This document shows positions 8,241 to 18,600 of a stretch of 64,000 nucleotides of DNA, piece after piece (the first letter of the stretch is position 1; each line of letters begins with the position of its first letter). Source of the DNA: an uncultured Chiayiivirga sp. (GTDB taxonomy: Bacteria; Pseudomonadota; Gammaproteobacteria; Xanthomonadales; Xanthomonadaceae); the NCBI GenBank assembly GCA_934525595.1, contig CAKSZJ010000013.1:25680-89679 (forward strand), given 5' to 3'. The notes under the pieces are model-generated. The model was given only the letters and a program-made list of their open reading frames with translations. It did not search any database and was not told where the DNA came from. The translations under genes were made by a program, and so were the position numbers.

Positions 8241-9391
8241 CGCAGTTCCCGCTCCGAACCAAGCAGGCGGCGCGCAATGATCATGCGCATCACTTCGTTG
8301 GTGCCCTCCAGGATGCGGTGCACGCGCAGGTCGCGCAGCAGGCGTTCGATCGGGAACTCGCGGATGTAGCCGTAGCCGCCGTGCAGCTGCAGGGCCTCGT
8401 CCACGATGTTGAAGCAGGTGTCGGTGGCGAAACGCTTGGCCATGGCGCACCAGGTGGTGGCATCGGCGCTGCCGGCATCGAGCCTGGCGGCGGCGGTGTG
8501 CACCATCTGGCGCGAGGCTGCGAGGTTCGTGGCCATGTCGGCGAGGCGGAACTGCAGCGCCTGGAACTCCGCCAGCGGCTTGCCGAACTGACGGCGCTCG
8601 CCCAGATACCTGCGCGCCTGGTCGAGCGCGGCCTGCGCCCCGCCCAGCGAGCAGGAGGCGATGTTGATGCGGCCGCCGTCCAGACCCTTCATCGCAAAGA
8701 CGAAGCCTTCACCCTCCTCGCCCAGGCGGTTGGCCAGCGGCACGCGCACGTTCTCGAAGGTGATGCCGCAGGTCGGCTGGCTGTGCCAGCCCATCTTTTC
8801 CTCCTGACGCCCATAGGTGATGCCCGGCGCATCGGCCGGCACCGCGAAGGCGCTGATGCCCTTGGGGCCATCCTGCCCGGTGCGCGCCATCACGATCAGC
8901 AGGTCGCTGGAACCGCCGCCGGAAATGAAGGCCTTGCTGCCGCTGATGGCGTAGCCGTCGCCATCGCGCTGCGCGCGGGTGGCGAGCGAGGCGGCGTCGG
9001 AGCCGGAGCCGGGTTCGGTCAGGCAGTAGGAGCCGATCTTGCGACCGGACGTCAGGGCTTCGCCCCACTGTGCCTTGATCTCGTCGGTGCCCCATTGGCC
9101 CAGCATCCAGGTGGCCATGTTGTGGATGGTGAAGTAGGCGGCGGTGGACGGGCAGGCGGCCGCCAGCTCCTCGAACACCACGGCGGCCGACAGCCGCGAC
9201 GCGCCCAGCCCGCCGATGTCGGGGGACGCATACAGGCCGCAGAAGCCCAGTTCGCCGCCCGCCTCGATCACCTCGCGCGGGAAGTGGTGGTCGGCGTCCC
9301 ACTGCGCCGCGAATGGCGCCATGCGCGCCTGCGCGAATTCGCGCGCGGCCTCGCGGAATGCCTGCTGTTCCTCGTTCAGTTCCAGATCCAC
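8237..9391 (-). CDS. Acyl-CoA dehydrogenase, probable isobutyryl-CoA dehydrogenase
   Basis: FAD enzyme of 384 residues from a GTG at 9391. It shows the FAD/substrate motif YCLTEPGSGSDAAS, the segment GLDGGRINIASCSLGGAQAA, the flavin-binding LQLHGGYGYIREFPIERLLR, and the C-terminal catalytic Glu362 in ILEGTNEVMR, the position used in short-chain and isobutyryl-CoA dehydrogenases. A GTG start 7 bp after the mmsA stop, preceded by GTGAGG, is preferred over the 9430 frame start, which would overlap mmsA. With mmsA, the hydrolase and mmsB it completes a valine degradation route from isobutyryl-CoA. Chain specificity is inferred from context. Confidence 0.92.
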   Translation of the reverse strand: MDLELNEEQQAFREAAREFAQARMAPFAAQWDADHHFPREVIEAGGELGFCGLYASPDIGGLGASRLSAAVVFEELAAACPSTAAYFTIHNMATWMLGQWGTDEIKAQWGEALTSGRKIGSYCLTEPGSGSDAASLATRAQRDGDGYAISGSKAFISGGGSSDLLIVMARTGQDGPKGISAFAVPADAPGITYGRQEEKMGWHSQPTCGITFENVRVPLANRLGEEGEGFVFAMKGLDGGRINIASCSLGGAQAALDQARRYLGERRQFGKPLAEFQALQFRLADMATNLAASRQMVHTAAARLDAGSADATTWCAMAKRFATDTCFNIVDEALQLHGGYGYIREFPIERLLRDLRVHRILEGTNEVMRMIIARRLLGSERELR

Positions 9392-9398
9392 GCGCGCC

Positions 9399-10922
9399 TC
9401 ACTTGAGCGAAATGGTGGTGTTGACGCCATGCGCCGCGGTTTCCTCGTCGAACCAGCGCGAAATCACGGTCTTGGTCTGGGTATAGAACGCCACGACCTG
9501 CTTGCCGTACGGGCCCAGATCGCCGAGCTTGGAGGCGCGCGATCCGGTGAAGGAGAAGGACGGGACCGGCACCGGAATCGGCAGGTTGATGCCGACCTGG
9601 CCCACGTCGATGTCCTCCTGGAACCTGCGCGCCGCCCAGCCGGACTGGGTGAAGACCGCGGTGCCGTTGCCGTTGGGATTGGCGTTGACCAGGGCGATGG
9701 CCTCGTCGAGCGTGTCGACTTCAAGGATCACCAGCACCGGCCCGAAGATCTCCTCGTCGTAGATGCGCATGCCCGGCTTCACGCCGGAGAAGATCGTCGG
9801 GCCGACGAAGTTGCCTTTCTCGAAACCGGCGACGACGGGATTGCGCCCGTCCAGCTCCAGCGTCGCACCCTGCGCCACGCCCGAGGCAATCATGTCCTCG
9901 ATGCGCGCGCGCGCGGCGCAGGAAATCACCGGGCCAACATCGGTTCCGGCCTCGGTGCCGGCGCTGACCTTGAGCGCCCTGGCCTTGGCCACCAGATCGG
10001 GAATCCACCCGCGCGCCTCGCCCACCAGCACCAGGGTGGACGCCGCCATGCAGCGCTGCCCGGCGGCGCCGAAAGCCGCGCCCACCATGGCGTTGAGGGA
10101 CTGCTCCTTGTTGGCGTCGGGCAGCACCACGGCGTGGTTCTTGGCACCCATCATGCACTGCGCGCGCTTGCCGGCGAGCGAGGCGCGCTGATAGACGTGC
10201 GTGCCCACTTTCGTGGAGCCGACGAAGGAAACGGCCTTGATGTCGGGGTGGTCGCAGATCGCGTTGACCACGTCCGGGCCGCCGTGCACCACATTCAGCA
10301 CGCCCTTGGGGATGCCGGCTTCCAGCGCCAGCTCGACCAGGCGCATGGTCACCATCGGGTCCTGCTCGGAGGGCTTGAGCACGAAGGTGTTGCCGGTGGC
10401 GATCGCCATCGGGAACATCCACAGCGGGATCATCGCGGGGAAGTTGAACGGGGTGATGCCGGCGCACACGCCCAGCGGCTGCAGCAGGGTGTAGGTGTCC
10501 ACGCCGTTGGCGACGTTGTTGGCCAGTTCGCCCAACTGCAGGTTGCCGATGCCGGCGGCATGCTCCACCACTTCCAGCCCGCGGAACACGTCGCCCTCGG
10601 CATCGGGCAGGGTCTTGCCCTGCTCGGCGGTGAGGATCGCCGCGAGTTCCTGCATGTGTTCGCGGATCAGCTGCTGGTACTTGAGGAAGATGCGCGCCCG
10701 CGTGCTGATCGGGGTCTTGCGCCAGGTCTTGAAGGCTTCCTTGGCCGCGGCCACCGCCGCATCCACCTCCGCCGTCGTGGCGAAGGGGACGCGCGCCAGC
10801 ACATCCTGGGTGGCCGGATTGACGACATCGCGCCATTCGCTGGTGCGGGACTCGACGAACGCGCCGTCGATCAGGAGCTTCACCGTCGGGATACCGGCGG
10901 CGGCCTGGGTAGATGTGTTCAT
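9399..10922 (-). CDS. mmsA: Methylmalonate-semialdehyde dehydrogenase (CoA-acylating)
   Basis: Oxidative decarboxylation of (methyl)malonate semialdehyde to propionyl-CoA/acetyl-CoA with NAD and CoA. 507 residues, full family length. Catalytic Cys291 lies in [10 protein letters not shown]; the NAD-binding FVGSTKVG and [16 protein letters not shown] segments are typical of MmsA. Unlike most aldehyde dehydrogenases the general-base glutamate is replaced ([13 protein letters not shown]), as expected for CoA-acylating members. The ATG at 10922 is preceded by AAGAGAATTCC. It is the first gene of the minus-strand mmsA - acyl-CoA dehydrogenase - hydrolase - mmsB set. Confidence 0.97.
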   Translation of the reverse strand: MNTSTQAAAGIPTVKLLIDGAFVESRTSEWRDVVNPATQDVLARVPFATTAEVDAAVAAAKEAFKTWRKTPISTRARIFLKYQQLIREHMQELAAILTAEQGKTLPDAEGDVFRGLEVVEHAAGIGNLQLGELANNVANGVDTYTLLQPLGVCAGITPFNFPAMIPLWMFPMAIATGNTFVLKPSEQDPMVTMRLVELALEAGIPKGVLNVVHGGPDVVNAICDHPDIKAVSFVGSTKVGTHVYQRASLAGKRAQCMMGAKNHAVVLPDANKEQSLNAMVGAAFGAAGQRCMAASTLVLVGEARGWIPDLVAKARALKVSAGTEAGTDVGPVISCAARARIEDMIASGVAQGATLELDGRNPVVAGFEKGNFVGPTIFSGVKPGMRIYDEEIFGPVLVILEVDTLDEAIALVNANPNGNGTAVFTQSGWAARRFQEDIDVGQVGINLPIPVPVPSFSFTGSRASKLGDLGPYGKQVVAFYTQTKTVISRWFDEETAAHGVNTTISLK

Positions 10923-11080
10923 GGCGGAATTCTCTTGCAGAGGCGGGAAACTCGGGCGCGGCCGGACCCGGCGCGCATCGGCTGCGGAGCAGCACCGGGC
11001 AGTCTAGCAGCGGCGCTCTCGCCGCAGCATGCGGTATCGCAGCAAGACGCCGGCGCACGGAGTGCAGCGCGCGCGCGGGA

Positions 11081-12247
11081 TCAGCCGCTCTGGCGCAGCC
11101 GCGCCACCACCGGGGCCACCTGCTGCGCGCGGCCCAGCAGTTCGCCGGCACGCTCCAGCCGCTGCGCCAGCCCGGCAGGGGAATCGGCACACAGGGTGGC
11201 GTGTCCGAGCTTGCGTCCCGGCCGCGGCGCCTTGCCGTAGTCGTGCAGGTGCAGGCCGGGCACCGCCAGCGCGGCCTCGGCCGCCGGCATCGTGCCGACG
11301 AAGTTCAGCATGCAGGCGTGTCCGTGCGCGCCGGTATCGCCCAGCGGCCAGCCGAGCGCGGCGCGCAGGTGGTTCTCGAACTGCGAGGTGCACGCGCCTT
11401 CGATCGTCCAGTGCCCGGAATTGTGCACGCGCGGGGCCATTTCGTTGGCAAGCAGGCGGTCGCCGGCGTCGAACAGTTCCAGCGCGAACACGCCGACGTA
11501 GCCGAGCGATTCGGCCAGGCGGCGGGCGTGGCCGATGGCCTCGGCCTCCTGCCCCGGCGAAACCTCGGCCGGTGCCAGGCTGGCCGAGAGCACGCCGTCC
11601 ACATGCCAGTTCTCGGTGATCGGCCAGGCAGCGAATTCGCCGGACCGCGCCCGCACCGCGACCACGGACAGCTCTCGGCGAAACGGCACGAAAGCTTCGA
11701 GGATGAGGCCGACCGCCGCCGCCTGATCGCCCAGCGCAGCCCAGGCGGCATCGAGGTCGGCTTCGCCGCGCAGGCGGAACTGGCCCTTGCCGTCGTAGCC
11801 GAAGCGGCGGGTCTTGAGGATGGCGGGAAGGCCGAGCGAACGCGCGGCGGAGGCTAGCCCGGCGCGATCATCCACCGCCATGAAGCCCGGCGTGGGGATG
11901 CCCAGCGCATTGAAGCGGGTTTTTTCCACGAGCCGATCCTGCGCCGTGGCCAGCGCGTCGCGCCCGGGATGCGCGGGCACCCGCGCGGCCAGCAGGTCGA
12001 GGCTGGCGGCAGGCACGTTCTCGAAGTCGAAGGTCGCCGCGTCGATGCCTTCGGCAAAGTGCGCCAGCGCCTGCGCGTCATCCCAGGCGGCGACCTGCAG
12101 CGGCGCAGCCTGCCCGGCGCAGGCATCGGGCGCCGGGTCGTACAGGGAAAAGCGCAGCCCCAGCGGCAGCCCGGCCAGCACCATCATGCGCGCCAGCTGG
12201 CCGCCGCCCAGGATGCCGACGGTGGAGGTTGTGCCCGCGTGGGTCAT
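11081..12247 (-). CDS. purK: N5-carboxyaminoimidazole ribonucleotide synthase
   Basis: ATP-grasp enzyme of purine synthesis that makes N5-CAIR from AIR, bicarbonate and ATP. 388 residues. N-terminal [12 protein letters not shown], the ATP-grasp core ([17 protein letters not shown]), and the C-terminal [18 protein letters not shown] segment are diagnostic. Its start codon overlaps the purE stop (ATGA), showing translational coupling with PurE, which uses its product. The 158-bp gap to mmsA holds no gene that I can support. Confidence 0.97.
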   Translation of the reverse strand: MTHAGTTSTVGILGGGQLARMMVLAGLPLGLRFSLYDPAPDACAGQAAPLQVAAWDDAQALAHFAEGIDAATFDFENVPAASLDLLAARVPAHPGRDALATAQDRLVEKTRFNALGIPTPGFMAVDDRAGLASAARSLGLPAILKTRRFGYDGKGQFRLRGEADLDAAWAALGDQAAAVGLILEAFVPFRRELSVVAVRARSGEFAAWPITENWHVDGVLSASLAPAEVSPGQEAEAIGHARRLAESLGYVGVFALELFDAGDRLLANEMAPRVHNSGHWTIEGACTSQFENHLRAALGWPLGDTGAHGHACMLNFVGTMPAAEAALAVPGLHLHDYGKAPRPGRKLGHATLCADSPAGLAQRLERAGELLGRAQQVAPVVARLRQSG

Positions 12248-12750
12248 GAGTGCGCCGGATCCGGGTGCGCGCGCACCCGCGCCGTCTGCGCCGCGCGGAA
12301 CGCATCGAGCGCCTCGCGCACGCGCGCGTCGCCCGCGGCCAGAAGCGCGGCGGCGAACAGCGCCGCGTTGACGGCTCCGGCGCGACCGATGGCGAAGGTG
12401 GCGACCGGCACGCCGGCCGGCATCTGCACGATGGATAGCAGCGAGTCCATCCCGTTGAGCACCCGCGACTGCACCGGCACGCCGAGCACAGGCAGCGGCG
12501 TCAGCGAGGCCAGCATTCCCGGCAGGTGGGCGGCACCGCCGGCTCCCGCGATGATCGCCTTCAGACCGCGCTCACGCGCCGTGCGGGCGTACTCGAACAG
12601 GCGCTCGGGCGTGCGATGGGCCGACACCACTTCGCGCTCGAAGGTGATGTCCAGCGCTTCGAGCTGCGCGGCAGCGTGGCACATCGTTTCCCAGTCCGAG
12701 CGCGAGCCCATCACCAGGCCCACCTGCGCTTGCTGCAACGTCTGGCTCAT
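12244..12750 (-). CDS. purE: N5-carboxyaminoimidazole ribonucleotide mutase
   Basis: Class I PurE, which converts N5-CAIR to CAIR in purine synthesis. 168 residues from the ATG at 12750. The motifs GSRSDW (15-20), SAHRTPERL with active-site His45, and [11 protein letters not shown] are all typical. It overlaps purK by 4 nt and is read divergently from the Trm112-like gene; the frame extends further upstream but without a convincing start. The 86-bp divergent gap must carry its promoter. Confidence 0.97.
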   Translation of the reverse strand: MSQTLQQAQVGLVMGSRSDWETMCHAAAQLEALDITFEREVVSAHRTPERLFEYARTARERGLKAIIAGAGGAAHLPGMLASLTPLPVLGVPVQSRVLNGMDSLLSIVQMPAGVPVATFAIGRAGAVNAALFAAALLAAGDARVREALDAFRAAQTARVRAHPDPAHS

Positions 12751-12836
12751 CCAATTGGTCCGTGGCGAGTCGAGCGCGTATTGTAGTGTCTGCACCGCGC
12801 TGACAGAATCCTTGCGCAGTTCCTGGAGTTCCGGCC

Positions 12837-13115
12837 TTGGCCCTCGACCCCCGACTTGTCGAAATCCTGCGCTGTCCGGCCTCCGGGCAGGCGCTGCGCG
12901 AGCTGGACCCGCAGCGGCTGGCCGCGGTGAATCTGGCGATCTCCGCAGGTACGGCGCACCGCGACGACGGCAGCGCCGCGCGCGAGGCACTTCGCGCCGC
13001 GCTCATCACGGCGAATGCGGATCGGGTCTATCCCATCAACGAGGGCATCCCGGTCATGCTCGCGAGCGAAGCGCTGATGCTGCCGCCCGGAACCGCGGAC
13101 GACAGCGCCAGATGA
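12837..13115 (+). CDS. Trm112 family protein (UPF0434/YcaR-like)
   Basis: 92-residue small protein with the family pattern [14 protein letters not shown] at the N-terminus and [13 protein letters not shown] near the C-terminus. Bacterial Trm112-like proteins are usually about 60 residues and have unknown or accessory roles; this one has an extra 30-residue central insert (about 25-55). Only one of the cysteines of zinc-binding relatives is visible. The start is a TTG preceded by CTGGAGTTCC. Its stop overlaps the start of the DUF1631 gene (ATGA), so the two are coupled. Confidence 0.85.
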   Translation: MALDPRLVEILRCPASGQALRELDPQRLAAVNLAISAGTAHRDDGSAAREALRAALITANADRVYPINEGIPVMLASEALMLPPGTADDSAR

Positions 13116-15286
13116 CCGCCGCCGACGCTCGCGCCATCCTCCCGGCGCGCCTGCGCGAACAGATCCAGGAGCATCTGGCGCAGCCGCTTCACGATCTGCT
13201 GGACGAACTGGACGCGCACCTTTTCGACCTCGCCGGACGCAGCCGCTCGAGCGCGCAGCAGCAGATCTACTTCGACGCGCTGCGGGTGCTGCGCAGCGAG
13301 CGGGTGCAGGTGGAGACCGGCTTCCTCGAAGCGGCCGACATCCTGCTGGTTTCCAGCGACGCGGCACCGCAGGCTGGCGTCCCGACCGGACCGCTGCGCC
13401 TGGTGGACAAGGACGAGCAGGAAGAGACGATGGCCCTGGAGAGCCTCGTCCAGCGCCTGTCCCAACGCCTGGCGCGCCCGCTGGAGGTGCTGCTGGCCCG
13501 CCTGGCCAATCTGTCGGGCGTTGCCGCTCCCGGGAATCCGCCGGACAGCGCGATTTCGCCGCGCGGCCTGAGCCGCCTGTTCCGCGAGGCCATCGAGCCG
13601 CTCGAACTCCACATCGAAATCCGCCTGATCACGTTCGGCCTCTTCGGCCAGCACGTCCTGCGCGCCCTTCCGGGCCTCTATTCCCGCCTCAACCGCATTC
13701 TGGCCGAGGGCGGCATCCTGCCGGACCTGTCCGAGAGCGAACCTTCGGTGCACCCGCACGTCACCCGGCCGGCGCGGCGCAGCGCGCGCCACCGCATCCC
13801 GGAGCCGGGCGCGCCGCCGGTTCCCGCATCGCGGCCGGCACCCCGGCCGCCGGGCACCGTGCCGGACGGCAACGACGCGCGCCTGCGCGAACTGCACCGG
13901 CTGCTGCGCGCCCGCGCGATGGCGGCCGCCGATGCCGGCACGGATACCCAACAAACCCAGCCGCTGAGCGTCGGCGCACTTGACGTCGCGCTCGACCGGC
14001 TTTGGACCTTCGAAGGCGATCCACTGACCTTCAAGGCCCACCTGGTCACCTCGGCGCGCCTTGTGAGCGGCCAGGAGAGCGCGGCGCTTTCCAGCGAGCA
14101 CGAGGACATCATCGACCTCTTCAGCCTGCTGTTCGCGCGCGTGCGCAGCGACCCGAATCTGCCCGGGCCAATGCAGCGCCTGCTGTCGCGCCTGCACATC
14201 CCGTTCCTGCGCACGGCGCTGGCCGATCCGGGGCTGCTCCACGCCGAGAGTCACCCGGCGCGCGAGCTTCTGGACGAGCTGGCGACGGCCGCGATCGGCT
14301 GGTGTTCCGCCGCCGACGCCGGCGAAAACCTGATCAAGCAGGTCGCCGTGATCGTCGAGAAGCTCGCCTCGCACCACGCCAGCGGCCAGCCGATCGAATT
14401 CGGCGGCGGCATCGATGCGCTGCGCCAGTTCGAGGACGCGCACCGTCGCCGCGCCGACATCGCCGAGCAGCGCGCCATCGAAACGGTGCTCGGGCGCGAG
14501 CGCCTCACGCTGGCGCGCAACCGCGTTGCCACCCTGTTCGAGCACGAGCTCGAACGACACGAGCCGATTCCGTGGGTACGCCAGCTGCTGCGCGGGCCGT
14601 GGTCCAATCATCTGGCGCTGCTCTGGCTGCGGCAGGGCGAAACCAGCGCGGCGTTTGGCGAGGCGATCGCGTTCGTCGAAGAACTGTTGTGGGCCGATGA
14701 TCCCAGCGCCTTGCGCACCGACCCGGTCCGCCTCGCCCGCGCGCGCGAGTCCCTGCCCGACCGGCTTCGCCTGGGTCTGACCGGCGTCACGCAGCACGAG
14801 AGCGAGATCCAGTCCCTGGTCGCGCGACTGCAGGACTACCTGGACACCCAGATGCGCGGCGACGATGCGTCCGATGTGATGTACGAGGTCGATCCGGGCC
14901 TGGCGCAGGCGGACTTCAGCGCGCAGTGGCGCGAATCCCTCGCCGATGAGTTTTCCACCCGCCCCGAGCCGGATGCCGACACCCTCGGCCTGGTGCGCTC
15001 GCTGCCTGCCGGTACCTGGATCGAATTCCGCGCCATGCAGGCGGGAGAATTCGAGATGGAGCGCGGCAAGCTGTGCTGGACCAGCCCCTACACCGGCCAC
15101 GGCCTGTTCGTGAACCGCAACGGCGTGCGGCTGCGCGAGTCCTCGCCCGAGGCGCTGGCGATGGAGCTGCAGGCCGGCCGCGCGCTGGTCATCGATGACA
15201 GCCGGCTGCTGGAGCGGACGCTGCGCAGCCTCGTCGACGAAGTGCAGCACGCCGTGGAGCTGCCCGCGCGCATGGGCGAGGGCTGA
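13112..15286 (+). CDS. DUF1631 family protein
   Basis: 724-residue protein of a family found in beta- and gammaproteobacteria with no settled biochemical role; relatives are sometimes wrongly labelled thymidine phosphorylase. It is mostly alpha-helical, with an Ala/Pro/Arg-rich low-complexity stretch at about 215-255. A C-terminal segment (about 628-700) has the typical PAGTWIEFR...KLCWTSPYTGHGLFVNRNGVRL pattern. The ATG at 13112 overlaps the Trm112 stop. The frame stays open about 1.1 kb upstream, antisense to purE/purK, but this is a GC-driven shadow. Confidence 0.9.
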   Translation: MTAADARAILPARLREQIQEHLAQPLHDLLDELDAHLFDLAGRSRSSAQQQIYFDALRVLRSERVQVETGFLEAADILLVSSDAAPQAGVPTGPLRLVDKDEQEETMALESLVQRLSQRLARPLEVLLARLANLSGVAAPGNPPDSAISPRGLSRLFREAIEPLELHIEIRLITFGLFGQHVLRALPGLYSRLNRILAEGGILPDLSESEPSVHPHVTRPARRSARHRIPEPGAPPVPASRPAPRPPGTVPDGNDARLRELHRLLRARAMAAADAGTDTQQTQPLSVGALDVALDRLWTFEGDPLTFKAHLVTSARLVSGQESAALSSEHEDIIDLFSLLFARVRSDPNLPGPMQRLLSRLHIPFLRTALADPGLLHAESHPARELLDELATAAIGWCSAADAGENLIKQVAVIVEKLASHHASGQPIEFGGGIDALRQFEDAHRRRADIAEQRAIETVLGRERLTLARNRVATLFEHELERHEPIPWVRQLLRGPWSNHLALLWLRQGETSAAFGEAIAFVEELLWADDPSALRTDPVRLARARESLPDRLRLGLTGVTQHESEIQSLVARLQDYLDTQMRGDDASDVMYEVDPGLAQADFSAQWRESLADEFSTRPEPDADTLGLVRSLPAGTWIEFRAMQAGEFEMERGKLCWTSPYTGHGLFVNRNGVRLRESSPEALAMELQAGRALVIDDSRLLERTLRSLVDEVQHAVELPARMGEG

Positions 15287-15630
15287 GCCGGCGCAAGGCC
15301 GCGCTTCGGCGGCTCGGCACTTTCCGGATTCAACGCAGATCAGGATGGATCCCGGACATCGCTGCGCGATTGCGGGATGACGGCGCGGAGTGCCCTGCCG
15401 TCGCGACGCGGCGGGGATCGGTCGTGGCCTGGGGCCATCGCGACGGGTATCCGTCGCGGCATGGCCCGGTCGCGACATGGCCTGCACTGGCCATGAGCCG
15501 ATTGCGACAGGATTCCGGCGGGATCCGCTGCGCGGGTTCCGTCCTGTTCGAATTCGACCCGGCACCTCGGGCGGCGGCAACGCGACGCGGGTGAGGCCGC
15601 CCGCGCTCCGGGCAGTTCAGGCTTTCGCAC
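15287..15630. repeat. Gene-free interval with REP-like hairpins
   Basis: No gene is supported between the converging DUF1631 gene and the giant gene. The interval holds palindromic repeat sequences. One is a REP-like unit at about 15341-15382, which on the minus strand reads GTCATCCCGC...CGGGATCCA. The second is a strong hairpin at 15432-15466: CGCGACGG (15439-15446), GTAT loop, CCGTCGCG (15451-15458), extended outwards by GGCCAT/ATGGCC with a small bulge. Further degenerate TCGCGAC motifs follow up to about 15530. Confidence 0.6.
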
Positions 15631-15662
15631 CAAAAAAAGAGGCCTCCCGGAAGGGAGGCCTC
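15631..15662 (-). terminator. Intrinsic terminator of the giant secreted-protein gene
   Basis: On the minus strand a perfect 10-bp stem GAGGCCTCCC / GGGAGGCCTC with a 4-base loop is followed by a run of seven T. It lies 27 bp after the stop of the giant gene. Confidence 0.92.
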
Positions 15663-15688
15663 GAAAGGTATTGCCTGTCGGGTGCCGA

Positions 15689-18600
15689 TCAGGGAATCGT
15701 GATCGCGGCACCGGCGCTGTTGTAGCCGTATTCCAGCACCTGCGCGGGCAGGCCGCCGGGTGAGACGGTCGTCATTCTGATGTAGCCGTAGTTCACCTGG
15801 CTGGTGGAGGAGTTGATGAAGGCAAAGCCGAGGTAACCATCGACTCCGCCGACCCAATTCACCAGCTTCAGGGACGCGGCGCTGATGGTGGACGCGGGGC
15901 CCACCGTGGCACCGCTGCCGAGCACGGCGAACTCGGTGCCACCGCCATCGACCACACCGCCCACGCCCGTGAACACGTCGCCGTACCAGTAGACGGACAA
16001 GGTACCGTCGCCGTAGTCATACAGATTGACGTTGTCACTGCGACCCGGGTCGTAGGTGCCCCAGAGGCCGGCGGCGAAGTCCATCGTGAGGCCGTCGCCA
16101 TCGCCCAGCGCGACGGGCATGTTGATCGTGCCAGTGACGATGTTCGGGTCCACCGGCAGATCATCTCCTTCGAAGCCATCGGAGAAGATCGCCGGCGGCA
16201 GCGGGGTGACCGTGAAGGTCACGGGGATTTCGAACTGCGGTGCGCCCAGGTCATTGGTGTTGACGCACAGCAGGGCCTCGTAGGTACCCACCGCCAGGCT
16301 CGCTGCATTGGCGGTCACCGTCACCGCGACGCTGCCCGGGCCGTTGATGCTGCCACTCAGCGGGGCGGCCGAGAGCCACGAGACAGCGCTCGGCGAACCG
16401 CAACCGGTACCCGGAGGACCCGCCGCGACTTCGATCGCACGGATGAACATCGACTTGTAGTCCGGGAAGCCATCGGCCGTCGCGCCCCAGGCACCGCTGC
16501 TGTACGAATAGCCGCCGGCATTCACCGCCGTGGTCTCGTCCGCGGCCAGGAACAGGGCGCTGAACGAAGCCGCGTTCCACTCCAGACCGATGTAGACGCT
16601 GCCGCTGGCGATGTTCAGCCCCATGCTGGAGATGTCGATCGCCTGGAACGACTGATCCAGTGTGCTGCTGATGTTGTTGGCCGTGGCGCTGACGCGACCC
16701 AGCTCGGTACCCGGCGCACCGCCCGGACCATCGTCGGCAAACACCACCACCTGCACCGGCACGCTGGTCAGCCCGGCATTGGTCAGGAGCGTGACGCAGA
16801 CCGTGCTGTAGCTGGCCGGATACGCGGACGGGGTGAACTTGTCCACGATCTTGGCGTCGGTACCCGCGGACGCATTCCAGCCGTAGCCGTTGTCCGGCGC
16901 GCCGTTGCCATCGTGCACCACCAGGCCCGGCGTGCCGACGTCGCAGATCGGGTCGTTGGCCAGGATGGCGTTGCCGAACTGCGGCAGGTCACCGCCGCGG
17001 GCGTAGGCACCGATGAGGTCGTCCTGCGCCGCGAACGGCAGGGTGCTGGCGAGCTTGGCGGCACGTGCGGCCTGCGTTTCGGCCGTGGTGCGGATCGCCG
17101 ACCCATTCCTTCGCGGATCTGGCGTGCCCTGCGCATCCGGCAGCGCGCGGGTGATGTTGAACGTCAGTCGGCCGGGGCCCACGTTGCTCACCGTCAGCGT
17201 CCCGGTGTCGGACGTGCCGACCTGCGCCGTGAGGCTCAGGGAGATCGGCGACACCTGGGCTTCAGGTTGCGGCAGCGGGTCGTTGTTGACCGCGAGGGTG
17301 TAATCCTCGGCCTGGCCGTAACCGGCCGTGTTGCAGGGATCGGCTGCGGTATTGAACTTCTTGATTACGCGCATGCGGGTGGAGCCGAGCGTCGCCGTGG
17401 CCGGAACCACGATGCTGCCGGTCGCCTGCTTGCCGTCGGCACCGGTGGAGTTCACCAGGTCGCTGAGGTTGTACATCTCGCCCGCATCGGCGAACGAACC
17501 GTTCTGGTTCCAGTCGATGTAGGCGCGCACCTTGGTGGTGTAGTTGCCGCCCGTGTTGCCTTCGACCGCGATGTCGTACAGGCCGTCCAGCGACACCACG
17601 CCGCCGGTCACGGAGAGGAAGTTCTCCAGCGCCGGGCTGCCGCCCACGGTCGGATCGCTCGGGTTGTCGATGCCGGTGAACACCACGCGGCTGATCGGCT
17701 CCACGGCGCTCGGGAAGGCGACGTTGCAGTACGGGGCCGGGAAGATCGCGTCGAAGTTCGCGATCACCGAGCAATCGGCCGTGACCGGAGCCGTGGTGAA
17801 CACGTTGCCGGCCAGGGTGCCGCCGCAGGTGCCGCCGACGGTGCCGAGCTGGTAGCCGGCACCCGGGGTGAGCGTGAACGCGGTGGTGCCGTTCTCGTCC
17901 ACGATGACGGCGGTGCTCGGCGAGATCGCGCCGTTGCCGGCACCGACGCTCGGGGTCACCGTGAAGGTGGCACCCACGGGCACGACGTCCAGCGCCACGG
18001 GCACGGCCACCATCGGGTTGACCGGGTCATCGCTTTCCACGCAGATGTTGCCCGCGTAGCTGCCGATGGCCACACCGGTGGAGTCGAACGTCAGGGTCAC
18101 CGCGGCGCTCATGCCCGCCGCCGTGGTACCGGATGCCGGGCTGGCGGACAGCCACGGAATGCTCGACAGGTAGGTGCAGGCCGGCGCGCCGCCCGCAGGC
18201 GTTCCGTCCACCTGGAACGGGAAGTCCTGCGCTGCGAGCGAGCCGCCGTCCGTTGCCGCCGCCCAGGCAGCGCCGTCGTACTGCAGCGCATTGGCGCCCG
18301 GCTTTCCGGTCTGGCCAGACAGCGTCACCGCCGGTGCCCACGGCCCGGAGGCCAGCGAGCCGCCGAGCTGCCAGTCAACCCAGTAGGTTCCTGCGGGCAG
18401 GATCGCGCCCACGCTGATGTCGACCGACATGATCGGGCGATCGGCGTTGGTGAGGTCCGTGTCGAGCGTGCGATAGATGCCGCTGAACGCCGTGGCCGAC
18501 AGTCGGTTGGTCGTGGTGTCACCGAACACGATGTTGCTGCCCGCCGCACCCGGCACGCCGTCCCAGATGCGCAGGTTGGCCGCATTGATGGTGGAGGTCG

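Noticed and set aside
10923..11080. Possible small gene or RNA between mmsA and purK
   Set aside because: No frame with a credible start, no tRNA-like cloverleaf and no T-run hairpin could be recognised.
11969..13111. Upstream extension of the DUF1631 frame to 1,105 codons
   Set aside because: The extension runs antisense through purK and purE and over the Trm112 gene; the family-like protein begins at 13112 with a coupled start.
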